Assembly: GCA_910577335.1 (NCBI GenBank)
Contig: CAJTMJ010000038.1
Location: 1 to 29,965 of the forward strand
Source of the DNA: an uncultured Duncaniella sp.
GTDB taxonomy: Bacteria > Bacteroidota > Bacteroidia > Bacteroidales > Muribaculaceae
Direction of reading: 5' to 3'
Length of the DNA: 29,965 nucleotides
Of the stretch, positions 22,694-29,965 are shown in pieces. The notes below the pieces were generated by a model. That model was not told the origin of the DNA and did not search any database. It was given only the letters and a program-made list of their open reading frames with translations. The translations under genes were made by a program, and so were the position numbers. Positions within the stretch are counted from its first letter, which is position 1, and every line of letters starts with the position of its first letter.

Positions 22694-24154
22694 ATGAACA
22701 CTGTAACCTCTAATAAGATTCGCGAGCAATTTGCCACGATGTCCATATATAAAGATCCGCTGGCAACCAACTCTTTGTTTGCCGGACGAAACTTGCCCTC
22801 GTTTGTAAAAGACTTCCTACTCAAGCGATATATCAATCCAGATGGCTCAGTTGACCGTCTTAAGCTCACATCATTCCTTGATGTGGTCATACCAAAGGAG
22901 AGCACGGAAGTAAAAGACCGTCTTGATGCAGGACAAGAAGTAATGCTACTTTGCCGTTTCGTGGTATATATCGATCTTGTTAAAGGATTACGCCGATTTG
23001 GTATTCCAGACCTCGGCATCAAAACCAACGAGGGTGTAATACCGGAATATGTTTACGCAAAACATCCTGGCGAGTTGGTAGATGGAGAGAAGTGGGGCAT
23101 CATCAAACTTTCCGTTCTCCCGGATGATGATGGCAAGAAAAACCACGTGGAGATGGTTGATTATAAACCATTCAAGCCATATAAATCAGTTGATATTGAT
23201 TATCTTAGAAATGCCCGTCAAGCATTTACAACAAAAGAGTGGATTGATGTAATTCTCTCTGCTATGGAGTATGATGCCGATGGGTTTGAATCGCTTACCC
23301 AAAAGCTGGAATTTGTTTCTCGCTTACTGATTTTCGTTGAACCTCGGTTAAATGCTATTGAGTTGGCCCCCAAGGGTACAGGCAAATCATTCGTTTTCGG
23401 CAATCTATCGAAATACGGATGGCTTGTTAGTGGTGGTAAAGTAACCCGCGCCAAGCTGTTTTATGACAAGGCTCGTCAACAGAATGGTATTATGAAGAAT
23501 CATGATTTCACAGCATTCGATGAAATCCAAACCATCATATTCCAAGAGCCAGCAGAGATCCAAGCCGCATTAAAATCCTATCTGGAATCAGGCAAAACCA
23601 CGATTGATAACAACGAATTCTCATCGGAGTGTGGTCTGATGCTTATGGGCAATATTCCTCTTGACTCCAACAAGCGACCGCTAAATTATCGGTACTTTGA
23701 TTCTTTACCGCAATCGTTTAGAGAATCTGCGCTCCTCGACCGTTTCCACTGCTTCATCGAAGGCTGGCATCTTCCCCGTATCAACGAAGGGATAATCTAC
23801 AAGGGCTGGACTCTCAATGTAGAATATTTCTCTGAGATACTGCACTCAATGCGCACTCAGAGTATCTATGGACTTGTTTATGACCAAATTGTCGGTAAAG
23901 ACAAAGATGCAGATACCCGTGACTCCAAAGCTGTAAAAAAGATAGCTGTGGGTTACATGAAACTGCTCTTCCCCCATTGGACAAGTGCACAAGCCGTTAA
24001 CCTCGATGAGTTCGATACTTACTGCCTACAACCTGCAATTCGCCGTCGTGGTATAATCAAAGAACAATGCCACTACATCGATCCCGAGTTCAAAACGACC
24101 ATGCCCAACTTCTGGATTAAGAATTCAGGCTGCGAAGAACAAGAACTATTTTGA
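22694..24154 (+). CDS. brxL: BrxL-like AAA+ protein without Lon protease domain
   Basis: This 486-residue AAA+ protein is close to BrxL. The N-terminal domain covers about 1-200, then Walker A APKGTGKS at 225-232, Walker B FTAFDEIQ with D276 and E277, and a sensor I-like LMLMGNI near 315. The C-terminal part has LFPHWTS and an Arg-rich RRRGIIKEQ. BrxL of type 1 BREX is about 680 residues, with a Lon-like protease domain after the ATPase. No Ser-Lys Lon dyad or equivalent length is present here, which fits a shorter BrxL branch. BrxL is known as a DNA-binding, hexameric ring in other types. It is the fourth core gene, and completes the BrxP-BrxC-PglZ-BrxL set. Confidence 0.85.
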   Translation: MNTVTSNKIREQFATMSIYKDPLATNSLFAGRNLPSFVKDFLLKRYINPDGSVDRLKLTSFLDVVIPKESTEVKDRLDAGQEVMLLCRFVVYIDLVKGLRRFGIPDLGIKTNEGVIPEYVYAKHPGELVDGEKWGIIKLSVLPDDDGKKNHVEMVDYKPFKPYKSVDIDYLRNARQAFTTKEWIDVILSAMEYDADGFESLTQKLEFVSRLLIFVEPRLNAIELAPKGTGKSFVFGNLSKYGWLVSGGKVTRAKLFYDKARQQNGIMKNHDFTAFDEIQTIIFQEPAEIQAALKSYLESGKTTIDNNEFSSECGLMLMGNIPLDSNKRPLNYRYFDSLPQSFRESALLDRFHCFIEGWHLPRINEGIIYKGWTLNVEYFSEILHSMRTQSIYGLVYDQIVGKDKDADTRDSKAVKKIAVGYMKLLFPHWTSAQAVNLDEFDTYCLQPAIRRRGIIKEQCHYIDPEFKTTMPNFWIKNSGCEEQELF

Positions 24155-24198
24155 TCATTAGGCCGCTTAAGAAATAATTATTACGAAATCTTAATCAG

Positions 24199-27100
24199 AT
24201 GGAAGAAAAATCTTACACCCTTGGATTTGATGCATTTCTGCGTTCATTCGGGCTTATGAAGAACGGGAAATATGCATTCTTACTCGGTGCTGGTTGTTCA
24301 ATTTCTTCCGGATTGCCATCTGCACAGCAATGTATATGGGATTGGAAAAAAGCGATTTATTCAACTCGGAATAAAGTTAATTCTCCAATATTTGATGTAC
24401 GGCAAGATAATGTGCAAAAGACCATTCAAAATTGGCTTGATAGTATTGGTGGATTCCCTCCACTGGGGTCTAACGAGGAATACGAGACTTATGTAGAAAT
24501 CGCCTACCCCATCGAAGCAGACAGAAAAGAGTATTTTGCACAGCTTTCAAGAAACGCCAAGCCTTCCATTGGCTACCGATTGCTAATAGAACTTTTCCGC
24601 TTTGGCAAACTTGCTTCTGTTTGGAGTACGAATTTTGATGGACTTGTAGAGCGGGCAGCCCATAAGGTAGATGTCCCATGCGTTAATGTAAATATTAATA
24701 CAGCTGATTTGATTTATTCGCAACCATATTCTGCTGATTTATTATATGTGGCCTTACATGGAGATTATAAATATACTAAGCTAAAAAATACAGCAACAGA
24801 ACTTGATACACAAGTCACAGTGTTCGAGCAAAGTCTACAAAATCATTTATCGGTTAACTCTTTAGTTGTCTTAGGATATAGCGGTAGGGATAAATCTCTT
24901 ATGAATGCACTAAAGGCTGCTTATTCTAAACCTGGTAGCGGTAGGTTATTTTGGATCGGATATGGCAATCACATACCAGAATCTGTAAAAGAACTTATTT
25001 CTCATTGTCGAGGGAATAATAGGGAGGCTTTCTTTATAAACGGAGCTGGGTTTGATGAGGTAATGCTTTCAATTATGGAACATTGTTTTTATGAGGATCC
25101 AGAGAAACGAGCCACTATTGAAGGAATTAAAAATACTTCTACCAATGATATTTACAGCGGTTCAGCTATACAATTAAATACAGGGAGCATATTTAATTCA
25201 AAATTAAAACTAAATCTTTATCCATTGAAGATTCCTAGACAATATTATCAAATAGATACCGCACGCTTATCATCTATTGTAAATGACAATCTTACAGAAC
25301 TTATAAAGGGTGCTCCTTTTGTAGCAACTGTTATTGGGACTCAGATTTTTGCGTTTGCAACAATCTCTCAATTAGTCTCCACTTTTTCAATTTCTTCTCC
25401 GGATGCTCTTCAACAAGTGCAAATGCCAGTTTGCCCCCTATTAAATGGGACAATTAAGAATTTGCTTATAAAAGCTGTCTTATATGGACTCTCATCTATA
25501 AATTCTTCACTCCACGCTTCATACAGAGATAAAATATTATGGTCTAGCACAAAACGATACGACAGACTAGGTTATGAAGGATTAAAAATAAATTTATACC
25601 CAAACAGAGGAAACGACTATATCTTAGTATCGTTTTCACCAACAATCTTCTTTCTTAAAGAGGATAATTATACAAAACTTCAAAAGCAAAATACTGTTCG
25701 ACAATATATAGACTCTCTAAAGAATAAAGAATTTTGCAATAAACTTTCTGAATGGGAATCGGATATATTTGGTGGTAAAAATTTGATATGGCAAATCCCT
25801 TTGCAAGACTCAGGACTCTGTACATTTACTTTAGGACATAATAGTGCATTTGGAGGTGTATTTGATCCTGAAAGTCCAGAGCCAAAGTTTGCGCTATCTA
25901 ACCGAGAGATATGGTCTGGGAAAAGAATACCCGAACCGAAACTCCGTTTTGCGAACCCCACATGTGATGGATTTATAGAAGACACCAATCCAATGAGAGG
26001 TCTTTTATTGGGAAATCCCTTAGAAAGATGCTTGAATTTGAGCTCAAATTCCCCTGTCTACATTGGGGTAATATGTCCATATTCATACACAGATCGGCTA
26101 TATAATTTTCTTGACAAACTTAAATCGAACTGCGTACCTAAATACTTTGACTATATTCAACCATATCCTGGGTTTGATAAAATCTACTCTAGCGCATTGG
26201 ATATACCAAATCCAACAGATAAGAGCAGATGGATTAAATGTAATGATACACAACGTGATGGGAAAATTTTAGCTTCAAAAATCTGCGAGTTCTCTCAAAA
26301 GATGAGTGAAAATTTCCCCAATTTTACTATTATTGTTTTTATTCCGCAAAAATGGGAATCTATTAAGGAAGAAATATCTCCTAACGATTCCTTCAATTTG
26401 CACAACTATATTAAAGCATTTGGTGCGCAATCTAGAATAACTACACAATTCATTGAAGAAAAGAGTTTATCCAATTTGATGGATTGTGAAAAAAGATGGT
26501 GGTTATCCCTTGCTTTATTTGTAAAAGCGCAGAGATTACCTTGGACATTAGCAAATCTCAACCAAGATTCTGCATATGCAGGCATTGGATTTAGTATTGA
26601 CCGAAGCAAAAATAAAGGGCATCAACTTGTAATTGGATGTAGCCACTTATATAATAATCAGGGGCAAGGATTGAAATATCGATTAAGAAATATTGAAAAT
26701 CCTCTGTGGATTGATCGCAAGAATCCATACTTGTCAGAAACAGAAGCTTATAAGTTTGGTCTTTCCATATTAGATTTGTTTCATGAATCAATGGAAAGAT
26801 TCCCGAGAAGAGTTGTTATACATAAACGTACTGATTTTCAATCTACGGAGATAAATGGATTAAAGAAATCACTTGCTACTGGCGGAGTTAAAGAAATTGA
26901 TCTCATTTCGATAACGGAGGAAAGCAATATAAAGGCTATTTCTCAAATCGCTAATACTTATGGAATTTCTACTGATAATTATCCTCTAAAAAGAGGAATT
27001 TGCATTCAGATATCCGATGACGAGATACTTCTATGGACGCATGGAGCTGTTCCATCTGTGCAATCTGGGAGGTTATATTATGCAGGAGGAAGAGCAATTC

Positions 27101-27312
27101 CATCTCCATTAAAAATTAAACGTTGTTTTGGCTCTACAGACATAGAAACCATTGCGATGGAAGTGCTGTCATTCACAAAAATGGATTGGAATACCTTTAA
27201 TTTCTATAGTAAAATACCAGCTACTGTTTCCACATCCAATTTAGTCGCTCAAATTGGTAGATTATTATCCCATTATCCAAACCAAACTTTTGATTATAGA
27301 TTCTTTATCTGA
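24199..27312 (+). CDS. Fused SIR2-APAZ-short Argonaute (SPARSA-like)
   Basis: This 1037-residue protein joins three parts in one chain. The SIR2 domain (about 20-290) keeps GAGCSISSGLP (30-40), WSTNFD with N145 and D147, LHGD with H187, and VLGYSGRD (224-231), so NADase residues are present. A middle region (about 300-590) resembles APAZ, ending in EPKLRFAN. The rest is MID-PIWI: TTQF at 748-751 matches the MID guide-pocket TQ motif, and the PIWI core has AGIGFSID (near 793) and VVIHKRTDF (H875). The GIG in place of GID suggests a catalytically dead PIWI, as in short Argonautes. SPARSA systems use guides to detect invading DNA, then deplete NAD+ and stop growth. In most of them SIR2-APAZ and Argonaute are separate proteins. 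The gene is AT-rich (sampled rows near 23% GC) and begins 44 bases after brxL, with no promoter seen. Confidence 0.85.
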   Translation: MEEKSYTLGFDAFLRSFGLMKNGKYAFLLGAGCSISSGLPSAQQCIWDWKKAIYSTRNKVNSPIFDVRQDNVQKTIQNWLDSIGGFPPLGSNEEYETYVEIAYPIEADRKEYFAQLSRNAKPSIGYRLLIELFRFGKLASVWSTNFDGLVERAAHKVDVPCVNVNINTADLIYSQPYSADLLYVALHGDYKYTKLKNTATELDTQVTVFEQSLQNHLSVNSLVVLGYSGRDKSLMNALKAAYSKPGSGRLFWIGYGNHIPESVKELISHCRGNNREAFFINGAGFDEVMLSIMEHCFYEDPEKRATIEGIKNTSTNDIYSGSAIQLNTGSIFNSKLKLNLYPLKIPRQYYQIDTARLSSIVNDNLTELIKGAPFVATVIGTQIFAFATISQLVSTFSISSPDALQQVQMPVCPLLNGTIKNLLIKAVLYGLSSINSSLHASYRDKILWSSTKRYDRLGYEGLKINLYPNRGNDYILVSFSPTIFFLKEDNYTKLQKQNTVRQYIDSLKNKEFCNKLSEWESDIFGGKNLIWQIPLQDSGLCTFTLGHNSAFGGVFDPESPEPKFALSNREIWSGKRIPEPKLRFANPTCDGFIEDTNPMRGLLLGNPLERCLNLSSNSPVYIGVICPYSYTDRLYNFLDKLKSNCVPKYFDYIQPYPGFDKIYSSALDIPNPTDKSRWIKCNDTQRDGKILASKICEFSQKMSENFPNFTIIVFIPQKWESIKEEISPNDSFNLHNYIKAFGAQSRITTQFIEEKSLSNLMDCEKRWWLSLALFVKAQRLPWTLANLNQDSAYAGIGFSIDRSKNKGHQLVIGCSHLYNNQGQGLKYRLRNIENPLWIDRKNPYLSETEAYKFGLSILDLFHESMERFPRRVVIHKRTDFQSTEINGLKKSLATGGVKEIDLISITEESNIKAISQIANTYGISTDNYPLKRGICIQISDDEILLWTHGAVPSVQSGRLYYAGGRAIPSPLKIKRCFGSTDIETIAMEVLSFTKMDWNTFNFYSKIPATVSTSNLVAQIGRLLSHYPNQTFDYRFFI

Positions 27313-27330
27313 CCTCAAATACAACTCAAA

Positions 27331-28449
27331 ATGGCATACGAAGACAGATATAAGGGGTTTGAGCAGTATCTTGCTTCCGTGGAACCGGGAGTGGAGGAGC
27401 GTGCGCGTAACTGGTCGATGGCTATCGGTTTGCAGGATGTTGACCGGTTGAAGCCGTCGGAGTTTCTGCTTGAACAGGCTAAAGCTAATATCGAGGGGAA
27501 GATTTCGAGCGAGGAGGTCGGCAAGCGGCTTGAGGAGTATTATAGCCAGAAGTCGGTACTAGAGAAAGCCGAGAAAGATGGCACCTTTGAGGCTGACCGG
27601 GTTGCAGACCGCATCAATCTTCTTTTGGCAGAGAAGGCTTTTACATTCTCTCCGATGGAACTGTCGCGTATTCATGGATTTCTTTTCAAAGATGTTCTGT
27701 CTCATGCCGGGCAGTTCCGCACATATAACATCACTAAGAATCAGTGGATTCTTGATGGAGATACAATCAGTTATGGTAGCGCAGGGTCTTTGTCGGAACT
27801 TCTTAATTATGACTTCGGCGAGGAGAAAAAGTTTGATTACAGTACTGTTTCTTCTTCCGAGGCCATCGGGCATATCGTACGGTTCATTTCAGGAATCTGG
27901 CAGATTCATGCATTTAGCGAAGGCAACACCCGCACAACTGCGGTGTTCCTTATCAAGTATCTAAGAAGTTTTGGCTTTGAGGTAAATAACGAGAGTTTTG
28001 AGAAACATTCCTGGTTCTTCCGCAATGCTCTCGTCCGCTCACAATACGAGAATATCCCCAAAAGTATTCACCGCACTTTCGAGCCGCTGGAGCGATTTAT
28101 GAATTTCGCAGTTTTCGGTATCCCCGCTGATCTCCGCAACCGCACGTTGCATATCCGTTGGGATGAGCCGCTGCGACAGGATGACGTTTCCGAAGATGCT
28201 AAACGCCAAAATAACGTTTTGGAAACGCCATTGTCGTTTAGCGAACGCCTCTCGTTGAAAGAAATGGCTGTGATACGCCTTATTGCGTCAGACTCCAAAA
28301 TATCAATCGCTACCATAACCGCCAAAACCGGATTATCAAGGCGTACTGTTGACAGAGTCATCGCCGCCTTGAAAGACAAGGGCATAATTACTAGAGAAGG
28401 AGCTAAAAACAACGCCACTTGGTTAATAAATTATGGATGCAAATCTTGA
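27331..28449 (+). CDS. Fic domain protein with C-terminal winged helix
   Basis: This 372-residue protein has a Fic core with H193-AFSEGNTR (catalytic H193, E197, N199, R201), a variant of the usual HPFxxGNxR with Ala for Pro and Glu for Asp. Before it, the N-terminal region (FLLEQAKANIEGKISSEEVGKRLEEYY) resembles the VbhA-type antitoxin helix, although the inhibitory motif has K51 where Ser or Thr is expected (K51-x3-E55-G56). A C-terminal winged helix (about 320-368, ATITAKTGLSRRTVDRVIAALKDKGIITREG) suggests DNA or RNA binding. Fic proteins usually transfer AMP to a target protein. It begins 18 bases after the SIR2-Argonaute stop, and overlaps the second Fic gene by 17 bases. Confidence 0.85.
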   Translation: MAYEDRYKGFEQYLASVEPGVEERARNWSMAIGLQDVDRLKPSEFLLEQAKANIEGKISSEEVGKRLEEYYSQKSVLEKAEKDGTFEADRVADRINLLLAEKAFTFSPMELSRIHGFLFKDVLSHAGQFRTYNITKNQWILDGDTISYGSAGSLSELLNYDFGEEKKFDYSTVSSSEAIGHIVRFISGIWQIHAFSEGNTRTTAVFLIKYLRSFGFEVNNESFEKHSWFFRNALVRSQYENIPKSIHRTFEPLERFMNFAVFGIPADLRNRTLHIRWDEPLRQDDVSEDAKRQNNVLETPLSFSERLSLKEMAVIRLIASDSKISIATITAKTGLSRRTVDRVIAALKDKGIITREGAKNNATWLINYGCKS

Positions 28450-29464
28450 CATTCAGATAGCAGAAGCACTGAAGGCATATTCGGCTTCGGGAGTCGAGGA
28501 TCAGGTAGACTATCAGAAGTTCTATCTCTATTCCATCGTGACCCATTCCACGGCGATTGAGGGCTCTACTGTAACCGAAATAGAAAACCAGCTTCTTTTC
28601 GATGAGGGTATTGCCGCAAAAGGACGATCACTGACCGAGCAGATGATGAATGTCGACCTGAAGGACGCTTATCTTTATGCATTCAAAATAGCCTCTGAAA
28701 ATCCGACATATACGCCTCAGTTATTGCAACAAATGTCAGCCTTGGTGATGCGCCGTACCGGAAGCGAATACTCCACTATTGCCGGACATTTTGATTCTTC
28801 AAAGGGCGAGTTTCGCCTATGTAATGTTAGTGCCGGGATTGGCGGCAGGAGTTATCTTGCATATAATAAAGTTCCACGCGCCGTGGACGATTTTTGTAGT
28901 TGGCTAAATGAAGAAATTGCCAATGCGGATAGGGCAAATATCGCGGCATGTTATCGTCTGAGCTTTGAAGCTCACTTTCGACTGGTAACCATTCATCCGT
29001 GGGTTGACGGCAATGGTCGAACAACGCGACTGGTGATGAATATGATTCAACGGCAGTTAGGGCTTGTCCCTTCCATCGTCAGAAAGGATGACAAAGGAGA
29101 ATATATCCAGTCACTCGTTGACAGCCGTGAGAATGATGATTCGACAATTGCACAGGACGTTATGCTCCGTCAGCATATCGCGAATCTCAACCGCCGGGTT
29201 GTGCAGTATCAAGAAAATGACGGTGTAAACATTAATTATGACGGTGTAAAAGGCGAAAATGACTGTGTAAAGCATCTTAACAGAACGCTCCAAAGAATCT
29301 ACCGAGCGATTGTCAATAAACCTAAGATAAAATCTACGGAACTAATGGAAAGTCTCGGTGTTTCTGAATCAACCATCACAAGATCAACCCGAGAGTTGAA
29401 GAAACTTGGTTATATCAAGAGGGAGGGTTCTGACAAAACCGGTAGATGGATTATTCTGAAATAA
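28433..29464 (+). CDS. Second Fic protein, class II, with winged helix
   Basis: This 343-residue protein has the canonical Fic motif HPWVDGNGR with H188, D192, N194, R196. An intramolecular inhibitory helix upstream reads S39-TAI-E43-G44, matching the (S/T)xxxE(G/N) signature of class II Fic proteins. Between the Fic core and a C-terminal winged helix (about 292-340, ELMESLGVSESTITRSTRELKKLGYIKREG) lies a short repeat linker (NDGVN, YDGVK, NDCVK). Similar NDGV repeats are common in Bacteroidales Fic proteins. The gene overlaps the first Fic gene. Together they could be a pair in which one is held off by its own helix and the other by an odd variant, or partners that modify the same target. 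Confidence 0.9.
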   Translation: MDANLDIQIAEALKAYSASGVEDQVDYQKFYLYSIVTHSTAIEGSTVTEIENQLLFDEGIAAKGRSLTEQMMNVDLKDAYLYAFKIASENPTYTPQLLQQMSALVMRRTGSEYSTIAGHFDSSKGEFRLCNVSAGIGGRSYLAYNKVPRAVDDFCSWLNEEIANADRANIAACYRLSFEAHFRLVTIHPWVDGNGRTTRLVMNMIQRQLGLVPSIVRKDDKGEYIQSLVDSRENDDSTIAQDVMLRQHIANLNRRVVQYQENDGVNINYDGVKGENDCVKHLNRTLQRIYRAIVNKPKIKSTELMESLGVSESTITRSTRELKKLGYIKREGSDKTGRWIILK

Positions 29465-29510
29465 CACCTGCCAAGTAACATTATCGGCATAGTAACACAA
29501 GACAATGATT

Positions 29511-29924
29511 ATGGAAAAGTTCGGAGGCACAAGGTATAACTCTCGATGGGATGGCTCTACATGGTTCATCTTGGGGCTGGTTGCGTTTTGTTGTGTTACG
29601 CCTTGTTTCATGGATGACGGGATATGGCCGACGATTATCTGTCTTGTGATGTTGGCGTTTGTCATGGTAACATTTCTCAGTATATATTACCGCATTGACG
29701 GGGATAAGCTCGTGGTGTACACATTCTTTATCCCGACCGCCTACCCGATTGACAAGATTAAAGAAATCAAACCGACAAAGAGCGTGTTATCATCTCCGGC
29801 GACCTCGCTGACTCACCGCTTGGCAATCACTTTCACTGACCGGAAGATTCTGAAAAGCTCTATCCCGCTTATCATCTCGCCAGTGCGTCAGGATGAATTT
29901 ATCCGACAACTTGACTTGAACTGA
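29511..29924 (+). CDS. PH-like membrane protein (DUF1200-type)
   Basis: This protein of about 137 residues has two hydrophobic segments at about 17-35 (FILGLVAFCCVTPCF) and 40-58 (WPTIICLVMLAFVMVTFLSIYY). A small bacterial PH-like fold follows (YRIDGDKLVVYTFFIPTAYPIDKIKEIKPTKS, then LAITFTDRKILKSSIPLIISP), matching the bPH pattern of YxI, a central I-xx-I-K-x-I and a VxP-like end. Function is unknown. Start 29505 would add two residues. It begins 46 bases after the second Fic gene and may be a separate gene rather than part of the defence operon. Confidence 0.7.
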   Translation: MEKFGGTRYNSRWDGSTWFILGLVAFCCVTPCFMDDGIWPTIICLVMLAFVMVTFLSIYYRIDGDKLVVYTFFIPTAYPIDKIKEIKPTKSVLSSPATSLTHRLAITFTDRKILKSSIPLIISPVRQDEFIRQLDLN

Positions 29925-29936
29925 AAAAAGTTGACA

Positions 29937-29960
29937 CTTTTGAGAGCAAAAACTCAAAAG
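29937..29960 (+). terminator. Hairpin after the PH-like gene
   Basis: cttttgag (29937-29944) and ctcaaaag (29953-29960) form a perfect 8-bp AT-rich stem with the loop agcaaaaa, 12 bases after the gene's stop. The window ends five bases later, so a T-tract cannot be checked. Confidence 0.45.
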
Positions 29961-29965
29961 AGCCA

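Larger units (their letters stand above)
57..29965. mobile_element. Integrative mobilizable element with defence cargo, right end not in window
   Basis: The window holds, in order, an excisionase-like regulator, a tyrosine recombinase, cargo, a DUF3987/DUF3408/MobC/MobA mobilization module and a large defence island. This is the usual make-up of a Bacteroidales integrative mobilizable element. No coupling protein, VirB4 or other Tra gene is seen, so self-transfer is not supported from this window. The left boundary is an estimate: it is placed at the RTACG motif array just after the first terminator hairpin. I found no repeat of the left-end sequence near base 29965, so the right attachment site probably lies beyond the window. 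Base composition varies strongly along the element, which fits cargo assembled from several sources. Confidence 0.6.

Noticed and set aside
13548..24154. Dnd phosphorothioation system instead of BREX
   Set aside because: BrxP is DndC-like, but no DndD, DndE or DndB pattern is seen, while BrxC, PglZ and BrxL are clear, so type 4 BREX fits better.
13774..24154. Missing PglX methyltransferase as evidence of a broken BREX
   Set aside because: Type 4 BREX does not have PglX in its known core set, so absence is expected.
1..29965. CRISPR array
   Set aside because: No set of regularly spaced 24-40 base direct repeats was seen; the repeats present are short and serve genes or att-like zones.

Overview
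The window most likely comes from a member of the Bacteroidales (a gut Bacteroides, Muribaculum or Prevotella relative). The evidence is indirect. Several promoters fit the Bacteroidetes -7 element TAnnTTTG. Genes lack Shine-Dalgarno sites and use A-rich leaders. The protein families are typical of Bacteroidales mobile elements: DUF3408, DUF3987, a MobC/MobA pair, and a Fic protein with an NDGV-type repeat linker. No rRNA, tRNA or housekeeping gene is present, so genus and host are not proven. Everything visible is accessory DNA and reads as one integrative mobilizable element carrying a defence cargo. Only its integrase end is inside the window.

Left module (1-2480): an array of RTACG motifs, a zinc-ribbon protein with four tandem excisionase-type helix-turn-helix domains, and a complete tyrosine recombinase followed by an 18-bp direct repeat. 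Cargo 1 (2483-8049): a RelE/HigB-like toxin with an XRE antitoxin, a second antitoxin gene broken by one amber codon, a HipB/HipA pair, a Vat-type xenobiotic acetyltransferase, a two-pass membrane protein of unknown function, and a GNAT acetyltransferase on the minus strand.

Mobilization module (8276-13411): a helix-turn-helix protein, a DUF3987 primase/helicase-like ATPase, a DUF3408 protein, a hairpin-rich gap that is the best oriT candidate, MobC, the MOBP relaxase MobA, a coiled-coil membrane protein, and a last gene with an apparent frameshift. No type IV secretion genes are seen, so the element would be mobilized in trans. A strong terminator closes this module.

Defence module (13491-29924): a TAnnTTTG promoter and a small XRE regulator lead into a tight operon: BrxP (PAPS reductase-like with ferredoxin and a DUF4007-like tail), a small protein resembling the phosphorothioate sulfur-binding domain of ScoMcrA, BrxC, PglZ and BrxL. 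This is the gene set of type 4 BREX with a candidate sulfur reader added, and without a PglX methyltransferase. Forty-four bases later comes a 1037-residue, AT-rich single-chain SIR2-APAZ-Argonaute (a fused SPARSA-like protein). Two overlapping Fic genes with C-terminal winged helices and a small PH-like membrane protein follow. My reading is a layered immune island: BREX marks or senses DNA, possibly through sulfur, the SIR2-Argonaute kills by NAD depletion when guided to invader nucleic acid, and the Fic pair may be a further toxin or guard layer. That functional linkage is inference. The gene content and motifs are seen directly. No gene-free stretch exceeds about 260 bases.
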